This document shows positions 51,156-61,400 of a stretch of DNA of 64,000 bases, in pieces. Below the pieces are notes generated by a model that saw nothing but the letters and a program-made list of their open reading frames with translations, was not told the origin of the DNA and searched no databases. The DNA is from Yarrowia lipolytica (taxonomy: Eukaryota > Ascomycota > Dipodascomycetes > Dipodascales). Numbering within the stretch: the stretch's first letter is position 1; each line of letters begins with the position of its first letter. Where the stretch lies: NCBI RefSeq assembly GCF_001761485.1, contig NC_090770.1, positions 620,001-684,000 of the forward strand, given 5' to 3'. Position numbers and translations under genes: made by a program.

Positions 51156-52182
51156 TGTTTTTTTTGCTTATGGGGGGAATCTTGTGGTTAGCGTGCTGGG
51201 TGTGGCAGTACGTCAAGTACATCCAGTAATGTCAGTGTGATTCACGAGTAGCCATTGCTGTGTTATAAATCGACTTTCGGAAAACCTGTGTAGACCAAAG
51301 ATAGGCGGAGAGGTGTACTAGGGATGATTGGAGTCCAACTTCAGGATGTATTATACCTTGCAACCGTGGCTCAATAAACAGTAGCTGATGAGTATACATG
51401 TTGGCGAACGTCGGAGAACTCGCCTTGGCCAGAGGACCTGGGCCCTGTAAGATTTCTACTTGTAGTGCAAGGCTGTCAGTTGACCCAATTATCCTCAAAG
51501 GTAGTCTGCAATTCGTCATCTCAGACTGTCAAAGGTCAACAGGTTACGATTCCTGCGAGTATTGGTTCGTCCATCGGTCAATAGTAGTCACTTTGACAGT
51601 ATGTTTTGTACTGTAACTGATGGTCGAGTTGTAAGCGCCAACCTCAGACTCTTTAGTTGAGGGCTACAAGTAGTTGGAGAGAAAGTTGTTCTGCGAAAGT
51701 TGAAAGAGCTCATGTAAAGAAGTGCTTGATAAAATGTACACTTGGGCCTTTCGAGTAACGTGACGGCCGAAACGGTACACTTTCTGTTTCACTATTCAGA
51801 GTTATTTTCGGTTTTGAAGTTGTTTGATGCATTGAAGTTATGCATTGTTAACTTGTTTTTAGTTAGATATTAGTTAGATATTAGTGATGTATTAGGAAAA
51901 CATAAGTAGCCTCAACAGCATTTCAAACAAGTATTATGTGCATGGATGTACTGTACAGACAGTATGTACACTGTAGTAAGCCTTCAGCCTACAGGGACAG
52001 TGGTAAATGTGATGGATAACTGACAGAAATTGGCCATTCATTTCGTCTTCCACCCACTATCGGAACTCCATCTTCTCTACAGTCGCGATTTCAGTCTCAG
52101 CAATACATCACCACATGCGTCAAAATAAACTCTTGCAGAGACAAAATCACAACATCTGGTATCCTCACCATCACATCCAACA
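51156..52182. other. intergenic, no gene seen
   Basis: About 1 kb. TACTTGTA/TACAAGTA octamers near 51459 and 51664. Repeated ttagttagatattag words at 51858-51890. Pyrimidine-rich leader before the ELYS-type gene. Confidence 0.5.
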
Positions 52183-53154
52183 ATGTCGGATTTCACACAA
52201 AAGGTGGAGAAGAAGTTTGGTGAGCTCGTGATCGAGCACTACTTCAAGAGCGAGCCGTTTGTGTACTCGTCTCCGCTCTTCAACACGATTGGCGACACGC
52301 GAAAGCTGTTTCCGGACCGAAAAAACATGTTTGATCGACTCTACGAAGACAACATCAACCGGGAATCGCTAGCCGAGACGCAAAAGCTGTTTCCTCCTTC
52401 GAATTACAACGACCTCGTCAAACTTGTGCGGCGGATCGAGACCGACAAGACCACAGAAACGCTCCAGGATGACCTGCAACAAAACTGTCTAATCTACTAT
52501 CTGCTTCTGGACGCCAACCAGGAGGCAGCTGACGCCTACGCGACCGAGATTCTGCTGCCTGTGGCTTACAAGCATTTCATGAACGGCTGCTACGCCCTGG
52601 ATCGAGCCGACATGAACACAGCTGTGGAGGAAATCACCTATCCAGGAACAGCTTCCACTTACCCTGACGCGGTTGTGCGGGCTCTCAACGCTCAGGCCGT
52701 TGCCCAGAAGAAGCGCCGCGAGGGCGACCAGCTCATTGTGCGGTACTTTGACGAGACCACACCGAAATGTGACCAGCGAGAGTCCGTGACCATCTACATC
52801 GCCTGCCTGGCGCGTCTGGACCCCATGATGGCTCTTACATACATCCGATCTCTCACGGCCAGCGCGCAAATGGGCGCCTTTGAGTGTCTCGTCAAAGCAT
52901 GCATTGAAGAACGGTACCTGGGGGGCGTGTGGCGTCTGAGTAATCTTCCCTTTACTGACCGCGAGGGAGATTTGCTGCAACAGGCTCTGGACGCTGTCAG
53001 CACTGACGAGGATCTCAACAACGACATTCTGGTTACCCGGGCTCTGCATCTGGGCCAGGTTCGAAAAGCAAAGAGTCTCATTAACCTGGCCGTGGCGAAA
53101 CGAGGAGGAGAGGAAAAGTGGGGCGAGTACGAGGCCACGTTGGCGCTGTACTAG
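52183..53154 (+). CDS. ELYS-domain-like nuclear pore protein (tentative)
   Basis: 323 residues, all helical, with no signal or membrane segment. It shows a solenoid-like helix-pair pattern and the blocks QNCLIYYLLLDANQEAADAY, DRADMNTAVEEITYPG, TYPDAVVRALNAQA and ALTYIRSLT. The phrase 'helix-D-ix-xA-xxxL-xxP' around a domain of roughly 200 residues fits fungal ELYS-like proteins (fission yeast Ely5, Aspergillus ElyS), which bind the Nup107-160 outer ring of the pore. The assignment is by pattern only; another alpha-solenoid protein is possible. One open frame from ATG, no intron. Confidence 0.75.
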   Translation: MSDFTQKVEKKFGELVIEHYFKSEPFVYSSPLFNTIGDTRKLFPDRKNMFDRLYEDNINRESLAETQKLFPPSNYNDLVKLVRRIETDKTTETLQDDLQQNCLIYYLLLDANQEAADAYATEILLPVAYKHFMNGCYALDRADMNTAVEEITYPGTASTYPDAVVRALNAQAVAQKKRREGDQLIVRYFDETTPKCDQRESVTIYIACLARLDPMMALTYIRSLTASAQMGAFECLVKACIEERYLGGVWRLSNLPFTDREGDLLQQALDAVSTDEDLNNDILVTRALHLGQVRKAKSLINLAVAKRGGEEKWGEYEATLALY

Positions 53155-53900
53155 ACGCAGCATCAGCGGTCTAGATGTACAATAAATTATTCAGTTGTGT
53201 GGATAGTAGCTCTGGTATTTGATGCCAGTATCGTAGGTTCAACAAAACACGTGGTAGAGGTGATGGGCGAGCAGCGTCAGTACAATACGACGATACGACG
53301 ATCTGAAGATATGACGATATGACGAAGTGACTGTCACATAGTCACTGGCGAGATTCTGTCGAGACCAAGTGTCTTTGTCTGCTTCTGACTCTGCTGTAAT
53401 TTTCAGAATGCATTGTTGCATGATGCGATCCAACGAACAATGAAATCCGACACTGTCTTCTTCTTCATCACCAGTGGTACAAACACCTACCACGACACAG
53501 ACACGAAGCAATAATGGACTGTCTTAATGATACACCGACACTGTTACAAGTCTCAGCCCTTCGATCCCAACACTTGCCATGACACTCTCGGAGTTAAGCC
53601 AACTTTATGGCTGAGCAGCCGTCCTTCACAGCTAGGTCAAACTGACATTACAAGTAGTCAATTGACCCACTACAAGTACGCACCGTTTGGTCACCATCGG
53701 GGCTGATTCATTGGCTACAATGCGCACTATCGCTGTGGTACCTAGACTGCCTGCTACAATCTCCTCCTCCTACAGGAATGTGTCTCAGGAGTGTCCGGAG
53801 GTTTGGCTGGCACTCAAACTCCTCGCTCAACTGGGAAGCCGTCAGACTCATCGCGCTCCACTAACGTCAATCGATCCATACTATATACATACATCTCCGT
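53155..53900. other. intergenic, no gene seen
   Basis: 3' regions of the ELYS-type and TOM20 genes. Short acgatatgacgat repeats at 53283-53325 and two TACAAGTA octamers at about 53650 and 53672. Confidence 0.5.
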
Positions 53901-54395
53901 TTACTCGACGGAAGCATCGAGCTTGGCTCCCAGAGAGGCGAGCAGAGACTCGGGGGTTCGGGCAGAGATCATCTGCAGGACGAGCTCCAGAATGGGCTGC
54001 TTGACGGACTGCTCGTAGATTCCCAGAAGGTCGGTGGGCACGGGGTAGACGGACAGAGCCTTGTAGTAGGCAATGGCGGCGTTCTCGATGTCGTTGGCCT
54101 GGGCAAACTCGTCGGCCTGGGTCACCTGGGCCAGGAAAAACTCCTCCTTCTCCTTCATGCCGGAGGGGATCTGCTGGGATGCCAACGAGGCGTCGAGCTT
54201 CTTGATGATCTGCTGCTTGATTTCGTTCTTCTTGGCGGTGGCATGGGCAGCTTCAGCCTTCTCCAGATCTCGGTTGCTCTTCTTGAGCTTTCGTCGGAAG
54301 TCGGCGTTGTGTCGTCGCTGGTAGTCAAAGTAGACAACGTACGACAGGGCGCCCACGGCCAGGGCGGAGGTCACAACGGTGGCGGTGGAAGGCAT
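53901..54395 (-). CDS. TOM20: mitochondrial import receptor Tom20
   Basis: 164 residues. An N-terminal outer-membrane anchor (TVVTSALAVGALSYVVYFDY, about 6-25) is followed directly by a positively charged stretch RRHNADFRRKLKKS, as in all fungal Tom20. The cytosolic receptor domain has GMKEKEEFFLAQVTQADEFA and the single TPR-like NDIENAAIAYYKALSVYP. An acidic, Gln-rich end follows. Tom20 binds presequences and hands them to the TOM channel. AACCCTAA lies about 109 bp upstream of the start. Confidence 0.96.
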   Translation of the reverse strand: MPSTATVVTSALAVGALSYVVYFDYQRRHNADFRRKLKKSNRDLEKAEAAHATAKKNEIKQQIIKKLDASLASQQIPSGMKEKEEFFLAQVTQADEFAQANDIENAAIAYYKALSVYPVPTDLLGIYEQSVKQPILELVLQMISARTPESLLASLGAKLDASVE

Positions 54396-55455
54396 TTTGG
54401 GGGGTGATGGAGGATGTAAGGTTGTTCAAGATGATGTTGCTTCCTTTCCTGCGCTGTATTTTCGAGGAAGTGAAAATTCAAACCGAACCGGGTCTAAATA
54501 ACGTTAGGGTTGTCCCACTCGCAGAAGCGTGTAGAAGGGTGGAGGCAGAGCGGTGGACAGAAAAGGCCCAGATAGAGGAGCATCCTGGCGCATTTCGGCG
54601 GTGGCTTCTCTGGTCGATTTCCCCCCGATTTTTGTCATTTTTTTCCCCAATTTTCCACTTTTCTCCTGCGCGGTTTATTGCCTGAGCCAAAAAGGCGGTG
54701 TATTTCCGGCAATACCGAACCTTACGAGTTGGGAAGAGTAGCGAACTAAGTAAAGAGATTAAAGTTATTGGGATTTTGTTAAGAGGAAGAGACTGGAGGA
54801 GTGAGAGGCGGTGCAGATTCACAACAGCGTAAACAGGCAGCCATTGCAGTTGAAAAGCGATTTTTTTTTTATTTTCCGCCACAGCCATACAAAAAGGCGA
54901 GTTCAATGCTTGTTCAATACCGATGGCGCACGTAGCTCACTTGGTCGTCAGTAGTCTGATGATGCCCCAGAAGCTGTACATACAAGCTGTACATACAGTG
55001 TGACAGATTGTTGCAGTGTAGCCGTGTTGAGACGTGATCAACGCGAGATCAAATACTCATAGGGTTATGGCTCTGTGTGAGCTACAGTAAGCACCGTCCA
55101 GGTTCGTTATTCAATAAGATAGCGTCGGGTAATTGGTACGGTGTGTACTTGTAGCTGGTAAATGTACTGTATCTTCTTGTTGCTGTACCTTCTTGTTGCT
55201 GTATCTTCTTGTTGCTGTTCTTTCTTGTCGCTGTTCTTTTTTGTCGCTGTTCTTTTTTGTCTCCGTTCTTCCACATCGCCGTATCTTTCTATCCGTATCA
55301 TCCATATCGCCTATCACCCCCTTCCCTATCCTCTCAAAGATTCAAACCTGTTCTCCCAATTTACAATCTATCACGCTCTGCTTTCCTGCTCACGCTTTCC
55401 CTATCCTCGGCGTTCCGAGTCTCAACCAGCTGCAGTCCCTCTTTTGTTGCAAGTC
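54396..55455. other. intergenic, repeat-bearing
   Basis: TOM20 promoter with TTAGGG at 54504-54509, then pyrimidine-rich tracts. A short direct repeat of acatacaagctgt at 54978-55000 and the cttcttgttgctgt repeat listed below. No gene seen. Confidence 0.5.
55171..55272. repeat. 18-bp pyrimidine-rich minisatellite, about 6 units
   Basis: Unit cttcttgttgctgtatctt and variants (ctttcttgtcgctgtt, cttttttgtcgctgtt) in tandem. Confidence 0.88.
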
Positions 55456-56154
55456 TCAGTTGCCTGGCATTTTTTTGCTGGGGTTCTTTTCATACACGGC
55501 CTTGATGTAGTCCATCAGCATTGCGGCCTTTTTGAGCGAGTACTGGCGAGCGGTCTTTACCCCAGGTAGAGGAGAATTTCGGTGATACCAGGATCTGTAT
55601 TCCTCGGCAGTTCGGTAGTTGAGAAACATGTCAGAAAACGACTTCCAGATTCCAATTTGGAAACGGTAGCGTTCAGGACAAAGATTGGCGTCGCTCACAA
55701 TCACCTCCCTCTCCTCCGCGGTGTAGGGCATCTCTGGGGTGTTGATTGGCTTTTCAACGGGCCGTGTGTTGAAGTAGGTATTGCTGATGGAGGTTCGTGG
55801 ACTCTAGCTTGATTTTCCGTGACTCTAGCTTGATTTTCGATGACTCGTAGGCTCCCTTGATCTTCGACGTATAGTGGCCTCGCTTCTTTGCTGGAATTCA
55901 ACCAGCCTGGAATATTCGGTTGAATAGAAGCTGGGGATTGGGGCGGTGGTATCAATATTGGGGCGGGATGGGGACACGTGCGACGAATCCGGGAACATTT
56001 CCACTCGAGTCTTTGTTAACTCGTCGCACTGTTTGTCGGACAGCAGGAGATCCTCTCCCAGAGGCTCAGGCAACTCTTCTTCCCCATCAGCGAGTGAGTC
56101 GGGCTCACCAGGCGGACAGACGAAAAAACTGGGGCGGATTGATTCTATCGGCAA
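55456..56154 (-). pseudogene. Myb/SANT-like gene, interrupted
   Basis: One minus-strand frame runs from about 56154 to the TAA-type stop near 55456 but contains two in-frame TAG codons close together near 55820, inside a short direct repeat (aaaatcaagctagagtc, twice). Upstream the frame opens after a TAG and has no ATG. The first part is acidic and Pro/Ser-rich (GEEELPEPLGEDLLL-like). The last 91 residues look like a SANT/Myb-like helix set: PYTAEEREVIVSDANLCPE, IWKSFSDMFLNYRTAEEYR and SWYHR. It may be a recent pseudogene; ORF-like sequence also continues upstream to about 56354 in another frame. A functional shorter protein from the ATG at 55731 is the alternative. Confidence 0.5.
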
Positions 56155-56354
56155 ATGATTCTATCGACAAAGGACTGAGGCTGGTCAATTCGATCAGCAA
56201 ATGACATGGCCTTGGCTGACGATTCCATGACCCTTCCAAACCTGACAGCCAACGGAATGTGTTTCTGGACTTTCGCCATGAGCCGGATCCCGCCCTTGTA
56301 AGTTGCTCTGTTGCTCTGTGGTGTGGCTATCAAAGTTGTGGTAAGATAGTGCAT

Positions 56355-57877
56355 GAGCCTGCGTTCGGAGATATCGGAGATATATATCGGGATGAGGACG
56401 TCAATGGTTCATGACCTGAAGGAAAGGACGGGACTCTGTGAGTTTGAACAAGTCTTTGGGAATGTTCAGTTGAGAGCCTGGATGGGGACATTGAAACTGT
56501 CACGAGTGGCACTGTCACGAGTGAAAGGGACTAGTGAGGGTGTAGATCTACCTGTGCGGGAATGACAAGACATTCAATGGGTTTCCAGAATGAGTTCCCG
56601 TTGACAAGAATGGGTATACGCGACAGAAAAAGCTTTGGTACAAGCATTTGTAGTCTATCAATCATCTAACTCGCAACATTAATCTTCCATTGAACTTGCT
56701 CTAGACCCTTTTTGCCTCGTCCAACTATTCCCGCACAACCCTGAAGCGTAGAACAACTGTCCCGGAGAGCAAGCAACGTCCAATGGTTCCTTACACATGG
56801 AGCACAGTACTTACAGTACCTAAGCCCAAACCGGATACTCAATTGAATGTCTAAGACCACAAAGGACTGTCTCACTCATGAAATAACGTCAGCCACACGG
56901 CTTCCCCGGATTCTTCCAGCAGTATGTACAGTAAGTCAGTATGCACAGTAGGAAGCAGGCAACTTTGCGAGGAGTGACCCTACAAGAATGAAAATTGCTG
57001 CATTTCAATTGGCATGACTGTTAGTACTTGTACAAGTACAAGACTTGGTTATAAACAACTTCCTTCCCTGGATGGGGCCAAGTTATCTCTTTCCATGACA
57101 TCTTCTTTAGGAGCTAGAACAGTTTGCTACGAACCTGCTACGAACCTGCTACGAACCTGCTACGAACCTGCTGCGAACCTGCTACGAACCTGCTACGAAC
57201 CTGCTACTAAAACCGTCAAAAAAAGTTCTTTAAGAACCAGTTTTTTTATTAAACATTTGTCAACACCTGAAAAGTTCTATAAACGCCACTTTTGTCTTTT
57301 CCATGGCGTTTTTCGGCCTCCAGCTCACCACCCGTCCATTACGTCATAAGCGTAACCGCAGCAACGTGTGTCAACATTGAAAATATTTGAAGAGGCCCAA
57401 ACACTCCGACACTCCACCAACAGAGGCGGAAAAACTTGCTACAGAAACAGCAGAAAAGCCGAAACTTCAAAATCGAACGTTGACACTGTTAATAACCACC
57501 ACAAGCAACTACTTTAGTATCTGCTCTCCCCACTTCACCACTAACCCTGGCTACCATTCAAGTACAATATACCCCACAATTTCTTTGAACAATTGCCCCT
57601 GAAGTTTAGGTTCAGTGGATTAACGGCTAGAAGAAGGGTCACGTGAGCCTCGGACGTGCTAGAGACTACTTTGGAGACGCTAAGAGGCACCGGAAACGGC
57701 CTCTTCATCTCTTGTTAGTCCGTCTTTGCACCTTGGACAGCCGGTTGCACTCGTTCTCTGACACTCGGTTTTTAGGTTCCACAACATGCACGAAACGCCC
57801 TCCTTGTATCTGCATCTTCAACTACAGTGCATACAAGTACAGTTGCGATATCAGACCGACATCCGAGCTCTCCAGCC
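56355..57877. other. 1.5-kb intergenic upstream of YVC1
   Basis: No gene supported. Contains the 11-bp array at 57125-57208, TACTTGTA/TACAAGTA words near 57025-57040 and 57833, GTCACGTGAG near 57640, and ACTAACCCTGG near 57540. Confidence 0.5.
57125..57208. repeat. 11-bp minisatellite (gctacgaacct), 7-8 units
   Basis: Exact tandem units with one substitution (gctgcgaacct) and a degenerate last unit. Confidence 0.93.
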
Positions 57878-60511
57878 ATGGCCGAAACGACCCCGCTACT
57901 AGGTCGCGACGATCTCGGTGACGCGACGGCGTCTCAGCCGCTCGACCTTGTGCCCATCTACTCGTTGGTGTTGTGGGTTCACGACATTATCACCGACCGG
58001 GTCGAAACGTCTCTCAAGTATGAGCAGATTAAAACACCCCAAATTTACGCCTATCTGATCAAGCCGATTGTGGAGGAGTGTATGGTGACGGTTGGTCCCT
58101 GCGAGGAGGAAAACCGAGCCGAAACGCACCTAGACTCGTGCGATCACGACGAAACCATCTCGGTTGGTATCATCTACTCCCTGCTCGCAAACCAAGTCCA
58201 GTTCCTGAGAGAGAGTGACACAGATGGAGGAGTCCACGGAGGCGTACTGGAGACACGCGCCATTGTGTGTGAGATTGTGGCTCTCAAACTGCTGCGTGAA
58301 CTGCACGAAGACGATCTCATCCAGGCTCTCACTTACGACTTCTACCCACTGGCCACAGGCAAGCCATTCAACGTGATTCCGCGGTACCAGCGCATTAGTG
58401 CCCTCGAAATGGCCATCAAGGCAGGCGCAAAACACTTTCTGGCCCACAGAATCGTGGTTGCGGTCGTCCAGGAGATCTGGGACGGATCTATCATGTTTCA
58501 AAGCAGCATGGACAAGCTGCACAGAAGGAAAAAGCCTGACAATGTGTTCACCCAAGAGCTGGTTGGATACGGACGAAGGGGTCCAGGCGTCAAATACTGT
58601 TATGAGGACGCGTCGCTGTTCAAACTGTCACGACTCAGAGTACCCAGATACAGACACAGTATTGGCATAGTCACTTTTGCGGTGCTCATCGTCCTGTATC
58701 TAGGAGTACTATATCAGCAACACAAGCAACTGGGCACTCTAGAAGTAGTCTTTTGGTTGTGGTCATTGGGGTTTGTGCTGGAGGAAATCATCAACTTCAC
58801 AGATGCGGGATACACCCTCTACGTTATTTCGATCTGGAACATCATCGACCTCATCATTCTGGTGTTTCTCGTATCGTACTTTGTGGTGCGAGTCTATGCG
58901 CTCGCTGTGGCGTCTCCAGACGCATTTTATTACTGGAATGCCCGAGCCTTTGACCTACTTGCCACCGTCGCCATCTTCCTCTTCCCTCGCATGTTTTCTG
59001 TTCTCGACAACTATCAGTACTTTTCGCTCATGCTGATTGCCGTCAGAAAGATGACCATTGATCTCGTGGTCTCGTCTGTAATGATCATCCTCTTTTCGGC
59101 AGGGTTTTGGGTCGCCTTCACCATGGCGTTTGCACGAGACGTGTTTTCAGCCAAGAAGATTGCATACGACCTGATGAAGATTCTGTTTGGCTTCACACCC
59201 ACCGTATGGGATTCCTGGAAGTACTACTCGGTCCTGGGCCGTGTCAATCTCATGTTCTTCCTATTCGTGACACATTTCGTGATAATCACTATCCTGGTGG
59301 CTGTTCTGTCCAACACCTTTGCAGCCGTATCTACCAATGCTTACGAAGAGGTCAAGTTTTTGTTTGCGGTTAACACCATCACTATGATCAAGTCTGAATC
59401 GTCGTCTTTGTTCTCCTACGCTCCCCCTCTCAACCTGCTGGAGTGGGTGGTCAGACCACTGTACTACGTTCTGCCTCTGCGCCAGTTTCTTGTGCTGAAC
59501 CGGACCATCATCAAAATCACGCATGCGCCGATCCTGTGGACCATCTTCTTCTACGAGTGCTTGCATCTGCGCCTCTCAGGGGAGAAGGCTCTCAGAAGAC
59601 GGCAGAATGAGATTATCAAGCACGAGATCATCAAGGGGCAGAACTTTAGAAAGAAGGGCGCCTTGAACTCGTCCACGGCGCCATCCACCAACGCCAGCTC
59701 TACTGCTAATCTCAACACACAGCCCAGCCATGATCTGAGAGCTGTGGTTCCCAACCCAAATAAGATCAGACCAAAGCGGTCATTATTCAACAAGATGGCC
59801 CACAAGCTGCGCAAGCCGTCCAAGCCGGAAATCAAGGTGTCCAACGACGATCTGCTGGACGAAGTGTTCAAGCGGCCATATAAGGGCACTGTCCGCATCA
59901 AAAACAACACAGGAACGGTCCAGATGGAAACCCTGTTTGATGGACAGGATGACGAGGAGGAAGAGAACGCCGTGGATGGAGAAATTCCGTTGGAGAGAAC
60001 CACTTCTCGTGTCACTTATGAGTCTGGAAGACGGACTCACAGTATGACTTCCAGCTCCAGATGGATCCCTACTCGCATTACTGGAAATAGAAACACTTCG
60101 GGAAGCACGTCTGGAAGCACGATTTTGCCCCGAAACAGACTGGCCTCTGCCAATTCGTCTCTCATGCAACAAAATCTCGCCATCAGTCCCTCCAGAACAG
60201 TCAACACGGCTCTCTATCATTACGACAGCGACATCCGGTCCCAGGCACTCAAGTACCAGAAACGACAGCAGCTATTGGACAAGCTGAAGCGCAAGACCTC
60301 GATTGACGACGTGTCTCTTGGCAGTTTGGATGATGACGAGGAGGAAGAGCATGCTGACGACGATGATGACGAGAACGACGATATCTTGTCGGACGCCCAG
60401 CCGGACGGAGAGCTTTTGGACATGACCGCCATGTTGGTGGGCCGAATGGATGATCTCCAGGAGAGCATTCAGAAGATTGAGCTGTTGCTTGGTCATTTCA
60501 TGGAGAGGTGA
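57878..60511 (+). CDS. YVC1: vacuolar TRP-type cation channel
   Basis: 877 residues from the ATG at 57878; the frame opens 17 codons earlier at a GTG. The cytosolic N-terminal half is helical (to about 270). Six membrane segments follow between about 285 and 505, for example GIVTFAVLIVLYLGVLYQ, VVFWLWSLGFVLEEIINF, IWNIIDLIILVFLVSYFVV and NLMFFLFVTHFVIITILVAV. The pore helix/filter region FGFTPTVWDS lies just before the last one. The long C-terminal tail is disordered and ends with a highly acidic run (DDDEEEEHADDDDDENDD region), comparable to the Ca-sensing acidic patch of yeast Yvc1. TRPY1 channels release calcium from the vacuole on stretch or cytosolic calcium. Longer than Saccharomyces Yvc1 (675 residues) owing mainly to this tail. 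Confidence 0.93.
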   Translation: MAETTPLLGRDDLGDATASQPLDLVPIYSLVLWVHDIITDRVETSLKYEQIKTPQIYAYLIKPIVEECMVTVGPCEEENRAETHLDSCDHDETISVGIIYSLLANQVQFLRESDTDGGVHGGVLETRAIVCEIVALKLLRELHEDDLIQALTYDFYPLATGKPFNVIPRYQRISALEMAIKAGAKHFLAHRIVVAVVQEIWDGSIMFQSSMDKLHRRKKPDNVFTQELVGYGRRGPGVKYCYEDASLFKLSRLRVPRYRHSIGIVTFAVLIVLYLGVLYQQHKQLGTLEVVFWLWSLGFVLEEIINFTDAGYTLYVISIWNIIDLIILVFLVSYFVVRVYALAVASPDAFYYWNARAFDLLATVAIFLFPRMFSVLDNYQYFSLMLIAVRKMTIDLVVSSVMIILFSAGFWVAFTMAFARDVFSAKKIAYDLMKILFGFTPTVWDSWKYYSVLGRVNLMFFLFVTHFVIITILVAVLSNTFAAVSTNAYEEVKFLFAVNTITMIKSESSSLFSYAPPLNLLEWVVRPLYYVLPLRQFLVLNRTIIKITHAPILWTIFFYECLHLRLSGEKALRRRQNEIIKHEIIKGQNFRKKGALNSSTAPSTNASSTANLNTQPSHDLRAVVPNPNKIRPKRSLFNKMAHKLRKPSKPEIKVSNDDLLDEVFKRPYKGTVRIKNNTGTVQMETLFDGQDDEEEENAVDGEIPLERTTSRVTYESGRRTHSMTSSSRWIPTRITGNRNTSGSTSGSTILPRNRLASANSSLMQQNLAISPSRTVNTALYHYDSDIRSQALKYQKRQQLLDKLKRKTSIDDVSLGSLDDDEEEEHADDDDDENDDILSDAQPDGELLDMTAMLVGRMDDLQESIQKIELLLGHFMER

Positions 60512-61400
60512 GATAGTACTAAAGAGGAGAAGCGGTCAAGAGAAAATGACGCCAGAGAGAAGTGGAGATGAAAACGAAAACGAAAACAACAGTTTACAAC
60601 ATTGGGTAATATAGGTAATGGTAATGATTTAGTATAATGGGTTTGAAGGAGAGGTTTAGAAAACTCATCAAGAGAATAACGGCTAGTCTGGATGTGAAGG
60701 GACTTTACATACTACTTGTAGAACCAATATCAGCTTATAATGGTGGATTTTTCCAGTCTGTTTACTCGTTACAGGCACTGTAGTTGTTGTAGTTGATGGG
60801 ATAGTGATTCACAAAGGTAGTTGTCATTTACATAAGAGTTAACAAATATCTATTCAACTATTCAAGTAAAGTTTAAGACGTAGTTAATATATTCTTAACT
60901 TTAGAAGAGATCAAAGTGAAAATATAAGTACCTTTACTGCTGTGGAATCAGTATAATAAGCACACAGTGAAGCCTGAAACTTGATTTTCAACACACTGTG
61001 GCCTTCATTTATCCATCTATACTCCATTTACTGCGTTTAAGATCATATTTATATGTCATATACTCACCCATCACAGCTACCCTGTAAGGTCTTCTACAAC
61101 ATAAGTACCCCCCCCCCACCAATCCCACTTCACCCACTCCTCTGCAATCGTGTCCAGTCGACCCACGACTCACTCAAACCAGTCTCGGGAGAAAAGACGC
61201 AACGAAGAGACGTTTGAAACAGACTATGGTACCATCTCCGGCTCTGGTCTCCGAGAATGACTCTGATACGACCGACTTCCAGGCCAAAATTGCACGCCTT
61301 GACAACCCTGACCAAGTGGAGAGGCGGAAGGAGGAGGAATGGTCCGAGAAGCAGCGGATATGACTCGAGACTGGGTGGTATAGTTGTCGATCTTGGGCTC
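60512..61400. other. intergenic, no gene seen
   Basis: 3' region of YVC1, AT-rich, with aaaacg repeats at 60570-60590, a TACTTGTA near 60711, and a C run of nine at about 61109. The last part may belong to the decayed gene that follows. Confidence 0.45.

Noticed and set aside
53515-53650. Possible structured RNA between the ELYS-type gene and TOM20
   Set aside because: No tRNA, snoRNA box or stable fold could be made out by eye.
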